From the NCBI GenBank assembly GCA_965215385.1, contig OZ244059.1:1364001-1428000 (forward strand): a stretch of DNA of 64,000 bases, read 5' to 3'. The stretch's first letter is position 1; the number at the start of each line of letters is the position of its first letter. This document shows, in pieces, positions 37,828 to 47,030 of the stretch. A program made the position numbers and the translations under genes. The DNA comes from JAPORY01 sp965215385 (GTDB taxonomy: Bacteria; Pseudomonadota; Alphaproteobacteria; Rhodobacterales; Rhodobacteraceae). The notes beneath the pieces are model-generated. The model searched no databases, was not told where the DNA came from, and worked only from the letters and a program-made list of their open reading frames with translations.

Positions 37828-38849
37828 GTGCTCAAGTAACGCTGATGTCGACGGAGATTGCGGAAATTCTAGCGATGATACCGCACCAGCTTAAAGTGAC
37901 CGCAAGCTACATCGAAGCCGGGCGGGCGTTGCGTGAGTCGAATATTTAGGGAATTGTTACGTGTGCCCGTGGTTCATCGGATAATGCAGCGACGTTCTTT
38001 AAATATCTCATGGAAATATATGCCGGCATACCGGTGGCGTCGGTCGGACCGTTGGTGGCCTCCATTTTCGGCGCGTCGCTGAAGCTAAATGATTTTGCGT
38101 GCCTAACATTCTCACAATCTGGTCATAGCCCGGACATAGCGGCGCTGCAACGAGTGCCGAGTGCCGGTGGGGCCAAGACTGTCGCCGTCCTCAATGTCAC
38201 CGATAGTCCAGTGGGTCAGAACGCTGATTGCGTACTATCGATACGAGCTGGACCAGAGCGTGCGGTTGCCGCGACCAAGTCTTTCGTTGGTATGCTTGTA
38301 GCATCGCTCGGCATAATGGCCGGATATCTTGCCGATCAATATCTTATTGCGGCGATACAAGGTTTGCCTGAGCAAGTTCAGAACGCTCTCGTTTGCGACT
38401 GGTCGATGGCCTGTGAACCCCTTATGCAAAGCAAGTCTATCTTTTGCGTCGGGCGAGGACCTAGCCTAGCGATTGCGGCCGAAGCTGTGCTCAAACTCAA
38501 AGAAACATGTCGATTACATGCCGAGGCTCTGTCAGCGACCGAACTACTGCCTGGACCCGTCGCTATCGCTGGACCCTCTCTTGGCGCGTTGCTCTTCAGC
38601 GAATCTGGGGCGGCGAAATCGTCGATTGGTACGGCTTTTGATATGCATTTGTCTGAAGGAACCAAAGCTTTTGTCGCCACTGGCAATGGGTCAAGCGGGT
38701 CGCTACCGGTGCCGAAAGCTGATCATCCATTATGCCTTCCGCTGCTGCAAGTGGTTGCGTTCTATGTTTTTGTCGAACAATGTTCGCTATCACTAGGTCA
38801 AAATCCTGATGCGCCGACGGGATTGCGTAAAGTGACTCAGACTGTATGA
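37824..38849 (+). pseudogene. SIS-domain amino-sugar deaminase (NagB-II/AgaS-like), nonsense codon 42
   Basis: Double-SIS protein of the GlmS-C/NagB-II group, which deaminates or isomerises amino-sugar phosphates. The frame starts ATG at 37824 (MSAQVTLMSTEIAEILAMIP), meets TAG at 37947-37949, and then continues in the same frame through IVTCARGSSDNAATFFKYL, PVASVGPLVASIFGA, LTFSQSGHSPDIAAL, AGPERAVAATKSFVGM, FCVGRGPSLAIAAEAVLKLK and SATELLPGPVA to a TGA at 38847-38849. The phosphate-binding SIS motifs and the ATKS segment are intact. Length would be about 340 residues. One nonsense substitution inactivates it. Confidence 0.82.
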
Positions 38850-39362
38850 GGTGACACGCCATCCGCAAGAACGGCGTTTGTGGCATCTTTGAAAAGCGAT
38901 GGCGGTGACGACCTACAACCATACCCCCGTGATATTTTTTGTACGCGAACATACACTGTAATTGGTGACGACATCATATCAATATATGATAATACCAGAT
39001 TATCGTGCTCGCGCTTGGACAATCCCTCAGGGTTAATCATGGGTGATTCAATGCGATTAATGGAAGGAATCGGAAAAAGTTTGGCGACTTGTAACGCTCA
39101 GTATCCCCATATATTTTTGATCACGCGGGAAAATTTAATTTTGACCGAATCACGAATATTGGCTCCAGCAAAAAACAATACCTAAATGGGGACTGCGCTA
39201 ATTTGCTTCTCTTCGGCACTGGCGTTTTAAGTTGGCACTGGCAAGCCATAGGTTCTGGTCAGCAGCAAAATTCGCCGCCATGAATATTGACCTTCTATTT
39301 TATTCTTCACTCAAGTATGTCGTCGTTTGGGTTACGTTTGTTGCGGGAGGCTAACTGCGACA
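38850..39362. other. Intergenic, doubtful small frame
   Basis: A GTG-initiated frame (38880-39185, 101 codons) contains no recognisable domain. No ribosome-binding site is evident, so I do not call it a gene. The rest is AT-rich and should include the promoter of the DNA glycosylase gene. Confidence 0.4.
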
Positions 39363-39995
39363 TTGGACGATTCGATCATTGAAAATCACGCTAGCCTTGA
39401 GCAAGCTGCTGCTTGGCTCGCACGAAAGGACCCAGCTCTTGCCCGGGCGTTGGAGCTAGCAGGTTCACCTTCACTTCGAAAGCGTCCTGATGGCTTTGCT
39501 GCATTGTTAGGTGTTATTGTTAGTCAGCAACTCAGCGTTGCGGCGGCGGATGCGACATGGACTCGTTTATCAGATGCGGGGCTGACCGAACCCAAAAGCA
39601 TACAGGCAGTAACTGATGAGGTGATGCGTGCCCTTGGACTGTCGCGGCAAAAAATCCGATATGCTCGTGCCCTTGCAACCAGCGGAATTGATTACCACGC
39701 CTTAAGACGCCAGTCGAACTCGGATGTCATTGCGACCTTGATACAGTTGCCAGGCATTGGCACGTGGACCGCGGAAATTTACGCAATTTTTTCCTTAGGC
39801 CGTGCCGATGTTTTTGCGTCAGGAGACTTAGCGTTACAAGAAGCAACGCGCATTTTGCTCGACTTGCCAAGCCGTCCGAGTTCGCGTGAGATGGCCGAAC
39901 TTGCCCAACGCTGGAGCCCATGGCGATCGGTTGCTGCCAGAATATTGTGGGGCTATTATCGTGAGTGCAAGCAGCGCGAGGGTGTTCGCACTTGA
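39363..39995 (+). CDS. DNA-3-methyladenine glycosylase II-like (HhH-GPD)
   Basis: A 210-residue base-excision repair glycosylase of the AlkA/Mag type. The helix-hairpin-helix LPGIGTWTAEIYAIFSLG is followed by ADVFASGDLALQEA, whose Asp is the catalytic residue. The core also has GVIVSQQLSVAAADATW, with Gln-Gln as in this subfamily. It lacks the N-terminal AlkA domain, which matches the short alphaproteobacterial form. TTG at 39363 follows GGGAGG by 12 bases; an earlier TTG at 39327 is possible. Confidence 0.85.
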   Translation: MDDSIIENHASLEQAAAWLARKDPALARALELAGSPSLRKRPDGFAALLGVIVSQQLSVAAADATWTRLSDAGLTEPKSIQAVTDEVMRALGLSRQKIRYARALATSGIDYHALRRQSNSDVIATLIQLPGIGTWTAEIYAIFSLGRADVFASGDLALQEATRILLDLPSRPSSREMAELAQRWSPWRSVAARILWGYYRECKQREGVRT

Positions 39996-40131
39996 CGAAG
40001 ACCAACATGATGCGATTTCTTGGCCGGTATAATCGTCCGCCGAAATTGTTAGCAGTGCCGATCGTCTTCTTTATTGCTAACGCATTGCGACGATTCACGC
40101 CGAGACTTGTAGAGCTCTACAGAGGTCCTGC

Positions 40132-40797
40132 ATGACACGAGTACTGCAATCGTTACGAAAAGGCCCACACTCCGGCACCACACGATCAATGGTCGTATTT
40201 TTGCACGGCTATGGAGCTAATGGCGCCGATCTCCTTAGCTTAGCGGATCTCATTGGCGAAGAATTGCCTGATACCGTATTCGTCGCGCCAGATGCACCGG
40301 AAACCAATCCAGCGATGCCATTTGGATTTCAGTGGTTTCCCATTCCGTGGATTGATGGATCGCCTGAAGAGGCGGCGGAAAGAGGAATGCGTTCATCAGT
40401 TGATGATTTGAATGCGTATTTGGATGCGCTCATGGTCGACGAGGATTTATTGCCCGAACAGGTTGTTTTGTTTGGTTTTTCGCAAGGAACCATGATGGCA
40501 CTGCATGTGGCACCGAGGCGAGAGGATCCCATTGCCGGTGTCGTTGGCTTTTCCGGTCGCCTGATGTTTGCAGATTTACTCGCAGAGGAGGTCGTATCTC
40601 GATTCCCGGTGCTCTTGCTCCACGGTGAGTTAGATGATGTGGTGCCGCCGAGTTCGATGCCAGCGGCGGTAACTGCTCTGCAAGAAGCGAGTTTCAAGGA
40701 AGTTTATGCTCGAGTGATGAAAGACACCGCGCACAGTATTTCCCCAGATGGAATTAGTGTTGCGGTCGCCTTTATGCGCGATAAACTTAGCTTCTGA
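40132..40797 (+). CDS. Alpha/beta-hydrolase (phospholipase/carboxylesterase family)
   Basis: A 221-residue serine hydrolase of the Abhydrolase_2 group. The nucleophile Ser117 is in GFSQG, the acid is in LHGELDDVVPP (Asp168/169), and the catalytic His201 lies in KDTAHSI. The oxyanion region FLHGYGANGADLL is near residues 23-35. No signal peptide, so it is cytoplasmic. AGAGG precedes the ATG. Substrate is unknown; relatives hydrolyse short-chain esters, lysophospholipids or acyl-thioesters. Confidence 0.87.
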   Translation: MTRVLQSLRKGPHSGTTRSMVVFLHGYGANGADLLSLADLIGEELPDTVFVAPDAPETNPAMPFGFQWFPIPWIDGSPEEAAERGMRSSVDDLNAYLDALMVDEDLLPEQVVLFGFSQGTMMALHVAPRREDPIAGVVGFSGRLMFADLLAEEVVSRFPVLLLHGELDDVVPPSSMPAAVTALQEASFKEVYARVMKDTAHSISPDGISVAVAFMRDKLSF

Positions 40798-41428
40798 CCC
40801 CATCGATTCGCCGCCCTATGTACCCACTTCGCCTTCGGTGCCTGAAGGCGGCCGACCTTTGTGGTGATCGCAGCAACCCATGCGAGCTGTGGTTGTAGAG
40901 TGTCAGGAGACCTTCACCTTTTCGATAAGTGCACATTTGACAACAGCGTTTTCGCATTGAAGTTGTCGAGCGGTCAAATGGTTTTTTGAGAGCTGACGCT
41001 TGCGATCTGATCTACTTGCGCATGAGGAGCGGCATCGCATCTTGAAAATTCGCAGGTCGGCAATCAGATCGCTTGACCAGCGTCGTCACCCGAACGACTT
41101 CGGCTTCGGTCGACTTTGAATCGAGACTTTTGCGCAATACTTTGAAGTTGCAAAGGATAAAAGGATTTCAATTTGTTGCCGTTAAGTCCCACAGTGTGCT
41201 TTTGTTCAGAACCCTTACTTGGTGATTAGACCGTAATGCGCTAGAGTCCTCTAACGGTTGGAACTTGCTGCACATTTGTGATGGGTAAATGGACGACTTG
41301 TGAAAAATGTTGTTACCAACCCGGTGCCAAAGCTAACGTGAATTGAATACGGCTTCGGCGGCGTTGGGGGACCAGAACACGGCGACACGCACAATTACGG
41401 CACAGTCGAACAAACGGCGGAGCTAAGG
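40798..41428. other. Intergenic, no gene recognised
   Basis: About 630 bases before the HNH gene, including one perfect hairpin at 40830-40850. I see no coding frame with family resemblance or RNA gene. Confidence 0.5.
40830..40850. terminator. GC-rich hairpin downstream of hydrolase gene
   Basis: Perfect 7 bp stem CGCCTTC/GAAGGCG with the loop GGTGCCT, 33 bases after the hydrolase stop. The following sequence is only weakly T-rich (GCCGACCTTTG), so terminator activity is uncertain. Confidence 0.35.
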
Positions 41429-42013
41429 ATGACTGGCGACTTCAGATCAGAATTGATCCCTGAACCAAGAGTGCTATCGTATCATCCGGTGTTAGTTTTG
41501 AATGCGGACTATCGCCCTCTGTCCTACTTCCCACTTTCCTTGTGGAGTTGGCAGGAGGCAATCAAGGCAACATGGCTTGATCGGGTAATTGTCGTTGCCG
41601 AGTATGACCAATCGGTGCGTAGCCCGAGTGTTGCGCTTCGGATCCCCTCGGTCGTAGTACTCAAGGACTACGTAAAGTTACAGCGGTCTGCGGCCTTTAC
41701 GCGCTTTAATCTGTTTTTGCGTGATGAATTCCGTTGTCAGTATTGCGGAGCAAAGGGCGAATTAACATTCGATCATGTCGTGCCACGCTCGGCGGGTGGA
41801 AAAACCAGCTGGGAAAATGTCGTTGCCGCCTGCGCGAAATGCAATTTGCGCAAGGGAGCCAAATCCCCGAAGCAAGCTGGTCTGCGCTTGCGCCAGCGAC
41901 CGCGTCGACCAAGAGCAGACGAGTTGCTTAATCTTGGCAGAAAATTCCCGCCAAACTATCTTCACGATAGTTGGATGGACTTCTTGTATTGGGACGCTGA
42001 ACTGGAAGCTTAG
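41429..42013 (+). CDS. HNH endonuclease-domain protein
   Basis: A 194-residue protein common in alphaproteobacteria. The N-terminal half (VLVLNADYRPLSYFPLSLWSW, WQEAIKATWLDRVIVV) is the conserved pre-domain. The HNH/zinc module is CQYCG...LTFDHVVPRSAGG...NVVAACAKCNLRKG, with two CxxC pairs binding structural zinc and DHVVPRS carrying the catalytic His. Function is not established; such solitary HNH proteins may nick DNA in repair or phage-related contexts. Start ATG follows GAGCTAAGG. It is intact. Confidence 0.88.
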   Translation: MTGDFRSELIPEPRVLSYHPVLVLNADYRPLSYFPLSLWSWQEAIKATWLDRVIVVAEYDQSVRSPSVALRIPSVVVLKDYVKLQRSAAFTRFNLFLRDEFRCQYCGAKGELTFDHVVPRSAGGKTSWENVVAACAKCNLRKGAKSPKQAGLRLRQRPRRPRADELLNLGRKFPPNYLHDSWMDFLYWDAELEA

Positions 42014-42056
42014 CTACCGCTATCGACAGTCTTGCAGTTTGGATGTGGTATAGATC

Positions 42057-42635
42057 ATGCTGAGGCAACTCTATGATCAAACCATTGCGCTGGCCAGACA
42101 TCGGCACGCCATCTGGTTTTTGGCCATCATCGCCTTCCTCGAAAGTTCGATTTTTCCAATACCCCCGGACCTAATCATGATCCCCATGATTCTCGCGACC
42201 CCCTCGCGGGCTTGGAAGATTGCCTCGGTTTGTCTCGTCGCGTCTGTACTCGGCGGCGTACTCGGCTACGCCATCGGCGCGTACGCATTTTCAGAAATCG
42301 GGCACCCGCTACTAGAACTTTTGGGAAAGAGTGGTGAGATGGCAAGCTTCAATCAACGGTTCGTAGATGTTGGATTCTGGGTGGTCCTGGCGGCTGGCCT
42401 AACGCCCTTTCCTTATAAGGTCATTACGATCATGTCGGGTTGGACGGGCTTACCCATGACCATTTTCTTACTGGCCTCAATTATTTCGCGGGGATTTCGT
42501 TTCTTTCTAGTTGCGGTGCTGTTATGGAAGTTTGGGGAGCCAATCCGGCACTTCGTAGAAAGACGATTGGGTCTGGTCTTTGCAGCCCTAATTCTTTTGT
42601 TATTGTTGACCTACGGTGCCTCGAGTTTCTTATGA
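42057..42635 (+). CDS. DedA/YqaA-family membrane protein
   Basis: A 192-residue inner-membrane protein with about five hydrophobic segments. The conserved DedA motif FLESSIFPIPPDLIMIPMI is present near residues 25-45, together with GAYAFSEIGHPLLELLGK and ALGLTPFPYKVITIMSG-like sequence (AAGLTPFPYKV). DedA proteins act as proton-linked lipid or polyprenyl-phosphate flippases. The gene overlaps dsbB by four bases (TTATGA), so the two are co-expressed. The pair YqaA-type DedA plus DsbB recurs in alphaproteobacteria. Confidence 0.87.
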   Translation: MLRQLYDQTIALARHRHAIWFLAIIAFLESSIFPIPPDLIMIPMILATPSRAWKIASVCLVASVLGGVLGYAIGAYAFSEIGHPLLELLGKSGEMASFNQRFVDVGFWVVLAAGLTPFPYKVITIMSGWTGLPMTIFLLASIISRGFRFFLVAVLLWKFGEPIRHFVERRLGLVFAALILLLLLTYGASSFL

Positions 42636-43102
42636 CGACACGACTGGCAATCTTGGTAGCAACGATTGGGTCGGCAACACTGTTGGTTACGGCCTTTGCT
42701 TTTCAATACATCGGTGAACTTGCTCCTTGCCAGCTGTGTCTGTGGCAACGATGGCCGCACCTTGCCGCTGTCGTTATTGGCCTCTTTGCGTTACTTTATG
42801 GCGTTACGCTGGTGGTTTGCTTATTGGGAGGATTGTCGACCTTGAGTACGGCTGCCATCGGTTTTTTTCACGTGGGAGCAGAGAAAGGATGGTGGGATAG
42901 TCTAGAAGGTTGTTCTGTGCCCGATATCAGTTCTGTCTCTCCGGAAGAACTGCTAGAGAGTCTTTTGTCGGATCCGATTGTTCCGTGTAGTCAGATCCCC
43001 TGGGAGTTTTTAATGTTATCAATGGCGAATTGGAATGCCGTCTTCTCTCTGGCTCTAACGGCAATTTGGATTGCGGCAGCTTGGCGATCTCGAAGAATTT
43101 AA
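42632..43102 (+). CDS. dsbB: Disulfide bond formation protein DsbB
   Basis: A 156-residue inner-membrane quinone reductase that reoxidises DsbA. Four helices are evident. The periplasmic redox pairs are present: Cys33-x-x-Cys36 (APCQLCLWQRWPH) and the distant pair Cys94/Cys119 (EGCSVPD, IVPCSQIPW). The conserved quinone-proximal Arg of LWQRW is also there. ATG overlaps the dedA stop. No DsbA is encoded nearby. Confidence 0.92.
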   Translation: MTTRLAILVATIGSATLLVTAFAFQYIGELAPCQLCLWQRWPHLAAVVIGLFALLYGVTLVVCLLGGLSTLSTAAIGFFHVGAEKGWWDSLEGCSVPDISSVSPEELLESLLSDPIVPCSQIPWEFLMLSMANWNAVFSLALTAIWIAAAWRSRRI

Positions 43103-43291
43103 TCGAGTTGAGCTCCTGCACCTGAAGCTGTTTGCGGACTCCAGGAATGCGTCATCTTGCGATTTGATGAGTTTCAGGCAAGTATCTGAGGATGTTGCGG
43201 ATTAGCCGAAGAAGTTAATCGCGCCTGCGGCCGCTTTGAATTTGTCTGTGCCTGGCGTCGATCAATTGGTTATCACAGCAATTCGAACAAG

Positions 43292-44557
43292 CTACGGTCC
43301 TAATAGTTTAGAGGGGTCCATTCCCCCTCGATTAAGAATATAGGTTTGGAAGGAAGGGATAGGATAATCCATTGCGGTCGAATCGTTGACGTCCTGAAGC
43401 GCACCACAATGGATGAGATGTGTGACGAACGTCTCCTCATTATAGCCTCGCGGTAAGCGATAAATGCCGCCCTTGGTTGGATCACAGGCCGTATCGACTT
43501 CTGCAATGATTTCTGCAAGTGTTATTCCGTCTCCCAATGCCTCTGTCTTAGCAATGCTCCACATAACTCTTGTTGTCAGCGGCCCAGTTCGCTTCATCAC
43601 ATCACTGTATTGTGTTCGGTAGTATCCTTGGCGACGACTCTCACTTTGAGCATAAATCTCTGCCCAAGCCGATATTCGATCAGCTTTCCCCTCGACACTG
43701 TCAGCGAACAGTGCTTGGGCCAAAGCTTGCTGCGCCCAGTAAACATGGCGCGGCCAACCGTCTGTCTGCGCCATCAATCCATCAATCTGATCTCGCTGCC
43801 TTCCGATCTTGATCCCGAAGTGGGCACAGAACTTGCAGGTGAGATCTCTGAGCTCTTCCGCCGTAAAGCTGCCCAGAGAAATGGGTTCGACGCCATGGGT
43901 CAATCCCATAGCTTGGATAACAGAATGCGTGTCACTCAAACCCGCCAGCACGAGGGTAATTGGCAACGGGGTTGAGCCTTCGTGGAGGAAACGAAGAAAT
44001 TTTGCGGGCGCGGACGACTTATTTCCGGGAAGATTTTGAGTCTCATCTGCGGCAACAATCACCGGGCTTTCCAAGTCCAGCGCGGACGTTTTCCTGAAGA
44101 TCCGTCAAGTCAGTATAAGATGGGATTTGAATATTTTTAATGTGCGGTAAATTTTGCAGCCAGGTCGGACCCAGTCGCGTCCAGAGATCGAACCATTGTA
44201 CTTGCTCGCTTGCTCCGGCAAAGCAATCGCACGCACCACTTCGGGAATATGATCCTCCAAATACACGCTGCTGACTTTGACGACCCGAGCTTGCACATCC
44301 ATCGGCGCCCTAATTTCAAGTTGGCTTAGTACCGAACTCTTCCCGGCCCCCAGTGCCCCTTGAATTACAATAGCGTTGCCTGGGGGTCCCAATTGCCGCT
44401 CGCCCGCACGACGGGCCTTGGTCAGTACGGGAGCCAAAATCTCCTCGTGACCTATAAAGACGGGCGGGTGATCTTTCGCTCCATCGTCCACGAAATTCTG
44501 CAAGTGTTTTCTTTTAAACTCAGCCACGATCTCCTTTCGTTCTCTGTATCCGTGCAC
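43292..44557 (-). pseudogene. AAA/STAND-type ATPase, two frameshifts
   Basis: A P-loop ATPase broken into three frames. The first (44557 down to about 44200) contains FIGHEEILAPVLTKARR and Walker A GALGAGKSS. The middle piece (VQWFDLWTRLGPTWLQNLPH, then YTDLTDLQENVRAGLG) lies in another frame. The last (44074 to 43292) starts LESPVIVAADETQNL (Walker B) and continues SLGSFTAEELRDLTCKF, DGWPRHVYWAQQALAQALF and YRLPRGYNEETFVTHLIHCG. Frame changes lie near 44195-44205 and 44078. The likely original start is a GTG at 44527 after AAAGGAG. Such ATPases occur in mobile or defence loci, but no partner gene is present. Confidence 0.75.
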
Positions 44558-44803
44558 TTACTTTCGCATAGATGCGATCACTATTTCTTGTTACTTGCCG
44601 TTCAATGATTTCCTTTGCAGATTTGAATTTTCGGTCAATGGGTGAGGCGCGTTGGGGCAAACCTCCGTAATTTCGGTTTCTCTAGAAAGGTATTGCAGTC
44701 CTTGATCATCCCTTACTGCCACTCAGAGCCAATTCGAGAGAGCCATCCTACCTCCCGCGTCGCTCACCAAACTCATAACGTGATTCTTTAGAGGGTTGAT
44801 TAA

Positions 44804-44893
44804 TGGCGGAGACGAAGGGATTCGAACCCTCGAGACAGTTTCCTGTCTACTCCCTTAGCAGGGGAGCGCCTTCGACCGCTCGGCCACGTCTCC
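44804..44893 (-). tRNA. tRNA-Ser (anticodon GCT)
   Basis: A 90-nt type II tRNA. The acceptor stem GGAGACG pairs with CGTCTCC, followed by G and an encoded CCA (44806-44804). The D-arm is GCCGAGCGGTCGAAGGC, the anticodon stem CTCCC/GGGAG with loop CTGCTAA (anticodon GCT at plus positions 44857-44859, reading AGC/AGU). A long variable arm (AGACAGGAAACTGTCT region) and the T-arm GAGGGTTCGAATCCCTT are typical of serine. It sits at the edge of the accessory segment with the broken ATPase and IS remnant. Confidence 0.97.
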
Positions 44894-45328
44894 ACCACCC
44901 TTATACAGACTCGGCAGATGAAGAAAACACCCCCGTTAACTTGCAATAGCCCAAAAATTACGCATTGCAGTCGATCTTCAGTATCAGACAAAACATAAAG
45001 GCTTCGGCTCTAACGGTGGGACTGTGTCCAAAAGTCGGCTTTTCCAAACAATAGCAGTGGCAACCGACCCGAAACTCAGTGTAACCCCAATATTGCGAAG
45101 ACAAACAAACCCAAATAGGGCTGACAAGTCTCGCACCGGTTCGCTACGACTGGCAAAAGTCTACTGACGCCAGAAGCCCAAAATTTCTTTTCCACTGAGC
45201 CGCTTGCAAAATTCATCGGACGACCGATTTTTTCCTGAACACAGGCGATTTTTTTGAAAACGGTGGACATGAGACAGCCGTTTGTATATTAGACTGTAGT
45301 CAACACAAAATACAGAGGAGGTTGTCCC
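44894..45328. other. Intergenic upstream of IS transposase
   Basis: No gene recognised. The segment from about 45150 on (including CCACTGAGCCGCTTGC) probably belongs to the left end of the IS5/IS1182-like element. GAGGAGG lies just before the transposase ATG. Confidence 0.45.
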
Positions 45329-46266
45329 ATGCCCTTAACAAACACTATAGCCGGTATCTGGAATCGATTTCAAGGGGAATTATTCCCCAATCTCGCTGAG
45401 GACCTCGGCCGCTTGACCGAGAACCACCAGCGTTTTGTCGCGGTTCTGGATATGAAGCCGGTTGAGACGTTTATCCAGACGCATTCGTCCGGTCGTGGTC
45501 GGCCGCTTGCGGATCGCCGGGCTTTAGCGCGGGCCTTCATCGCCAAGGCGGTTGGGGACTTACCGACCACGCGGGCGTTGATCGACCGTCTGCAGTGTGA
45601 CCCCAAACTGCGGCGGCTTTGCGGTTGGGAGCGTGTCGGTGCGATCCCAAGTGAGTCGACTTTTTCGCGCGCCTTTGCTTGGTTTGCCGAAACGGCACTT
45701 CCCGAGCGGATGCATAAGGTGCTGATTAAAAGTGCCGTTGCGGAATCGGTTGTCGGACATATTTCTCGCGATTCGACGGCGATTGCGGCGCGGGAAAAGC
45801 CAAGGTGTCAAAACCGAAGACCCCCCGCAAGCGCGGAAGACCCCGAAAAGGCGAGGCCAGACCCAAAGAGCCACGGCGTCTTGACCGCCAATTGAACGGT
45901 GGACTGTCGCTCGAACAAGTGATCGCCGATCTCCCTAAGGTCGGTGATATTGGCACCAAACGCAACGCCAAAGGCCATCAGACCCGTTGGCAGGGTGACA
46001 AGTTTCACCTTGATGTGTCCGATGGTGACATTCCCATCAGTGGTCTTCTCACCTCAGCCTCGCGGCACGACAGTCAGGCCTCACTGCCGCTGGCGGCGAT
46101 GACCAACCGTCGGGTGGACTACTGTTACGAACTCATGGACGCCGCCGACGATTGTTCGGAAATCCATCAGTATGCCAAGCAGCTAGGACCTGTCGCTCTC
46201 ATTGCTCCTAATCCCCGTCGCGACACCCTGGGTAGGCCGCGGTACGGGCTTTATTGTGCACGATAG
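45329..46266 (+). pseudogene. IS5/IS1182-like transposase, frameshifted and 3'-truncated
   Basis: DDE transposase of the DUF772 type. The N-terminal part (GIWNRFQGELFPNLAEDL, RALARAFIAKAVGDLPTTRAL, GAIPSESTFSRAFAWFAET, VVGHISRDSTAIAARE) is in frame 1. A frameshift at about 45800 moves the rest to another frame: KRGRPRKGEARPKEPRRLDR, GDIGTKRNAKGHQTRWQGDK, FHLDVSDGDIPISGLLTSAS, HDSQASLPLAAMTNRRVDYC. Typical sequence ends at PNPRRD (about 46222); the C-terminal catalytic region and right end are missing. The break point is only about 65 bases from the 3' end of the first tract-bearing secreted-protein gene. Confidence 0.85.
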
Positions 46267-46285
46267 GCCGTGCGGCCCGGCCGCG

Positions 46286-46904
46286 TCACTGGTTGCCGCC
46301 GAGCAATCCGCCGCCCGGCCCGACCCGCGCACAGCCCTTGCCGCCCATAAACAGGAAGTAGGCACTGCCCGCTTCCGTCCATTGCGACACGTTAACCGGC
46401 GGGCTGAACACCGGCACCACGAGCTGGCCGGGCCCTTGGTTGATATTTCTGGGATTGCGGTTGGTCCAGACACGGGCCCCGGCCTTCGGTCGCACCTCGA
46501 TGATGTTGTCGCCGAGCACGCCGCCAGAGAAATTGATATTCCTAGTCCCATCGGGGTTGCGCCACTGGCCGCCGCCGATCGCCGCCGTCCGCCACTCCCA
46601 GTCGGCGAAAGTGGAGTTGAAATCATTGGCCGAGGTAATAAATCCTAAGTTGGTGTTAAAGCTTCCCCGCGTCACATTGGCGTTGGTGCTTGATAGGGTC
46701 ATTTTGAAGCGCCCTGGCGTGGCGTGGTCACCGCAGCCGTCCACCACCGGGCTGACCGATGCAAGCGTGACGGTGCAGATGCTGCTGGTGCATGAGGGTG
46801 GTGTCTGAGCCATCACCGCGGCGGGCAGGGCAAGGGTCAGCAGCGCGGCGGTAAGGGTTGTTAGACTTCTAAAAAAGGGGGGGGGGGGGGGACAAGTGCC
46901 TCAT
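46286..46904 (-). CDS. Putative phase-variable secreted protein, gene 1 (off as given)
   Basis: GGAGGAGATATT precedes the ATG at 46904, which reads MRHLS, then a run of 15 C, then FFRS and a signal peptide (LTTLTAALLTLALPAAVMA, cut before Q). With 15 C the frame meets TAG five codons after the tract begins to run out (MRHLSPPPPLF stop). With 14 or 17 C it joins the signal peptide and runs to the TGA at 46288-46286, giving 205 residues at 14 C. The mature part is rich in Gly, Asn and Thr, has Cys pairs near the start and the motifs GCGDHATPG, EVRPKAG and GGKGC, shared in part with gene 2. No known domain recognised. It is probably an exported or surface beta-rich protein. Confidence 0.7.
46877..46891 (-). 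repeat. Poly-C tract (15) in the 5' coding region of gene 1
   Basis: Fifteen uninterrupted G on the plus strand (C in the gene), from codon 5. It is next to six A, making a long homopolymer pair. Length modulo 3 decides whether ATG and signal peptide are in one frame: 14 or 17 on, 15 or 16 off. Confidence 0.9.
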
Positions 46905-47030
46905 AATATCTCCTCCAGATGAGTGAGTGTAACCGTTCTCTATCCGATGTGCGGTCGCAAAGCAAGAGCAAAATTGCGAATGGCAAACTGAGACGCTAAC
47001 TCAATATCGGGTTTTAATTCAGCACGGGCG

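Noticed and set aside
34539..38849. Stop-codon recoding (TGA as Trp or selenocysteine) in the broken catabolic block
   Set aside because: TAA, TAG and TGA all occur inside frames and also end intact genes nearby; no selenocysteine-type stem-loop context is apparent. Pseudogenes are simpler.
38880..39185. A 101-codon GTG-initiated frame after the SIS pseudogene
   Set aside because: No ribosome-binding site, no domain and no neighbour support; kept only as a note in the gap entry.
45560..46816. Long plus- and minus-strand frames antisense to the IS transposase and to gene 1
   Set aside because: High GC content produces open antisense frames; none shows domains or start signals.
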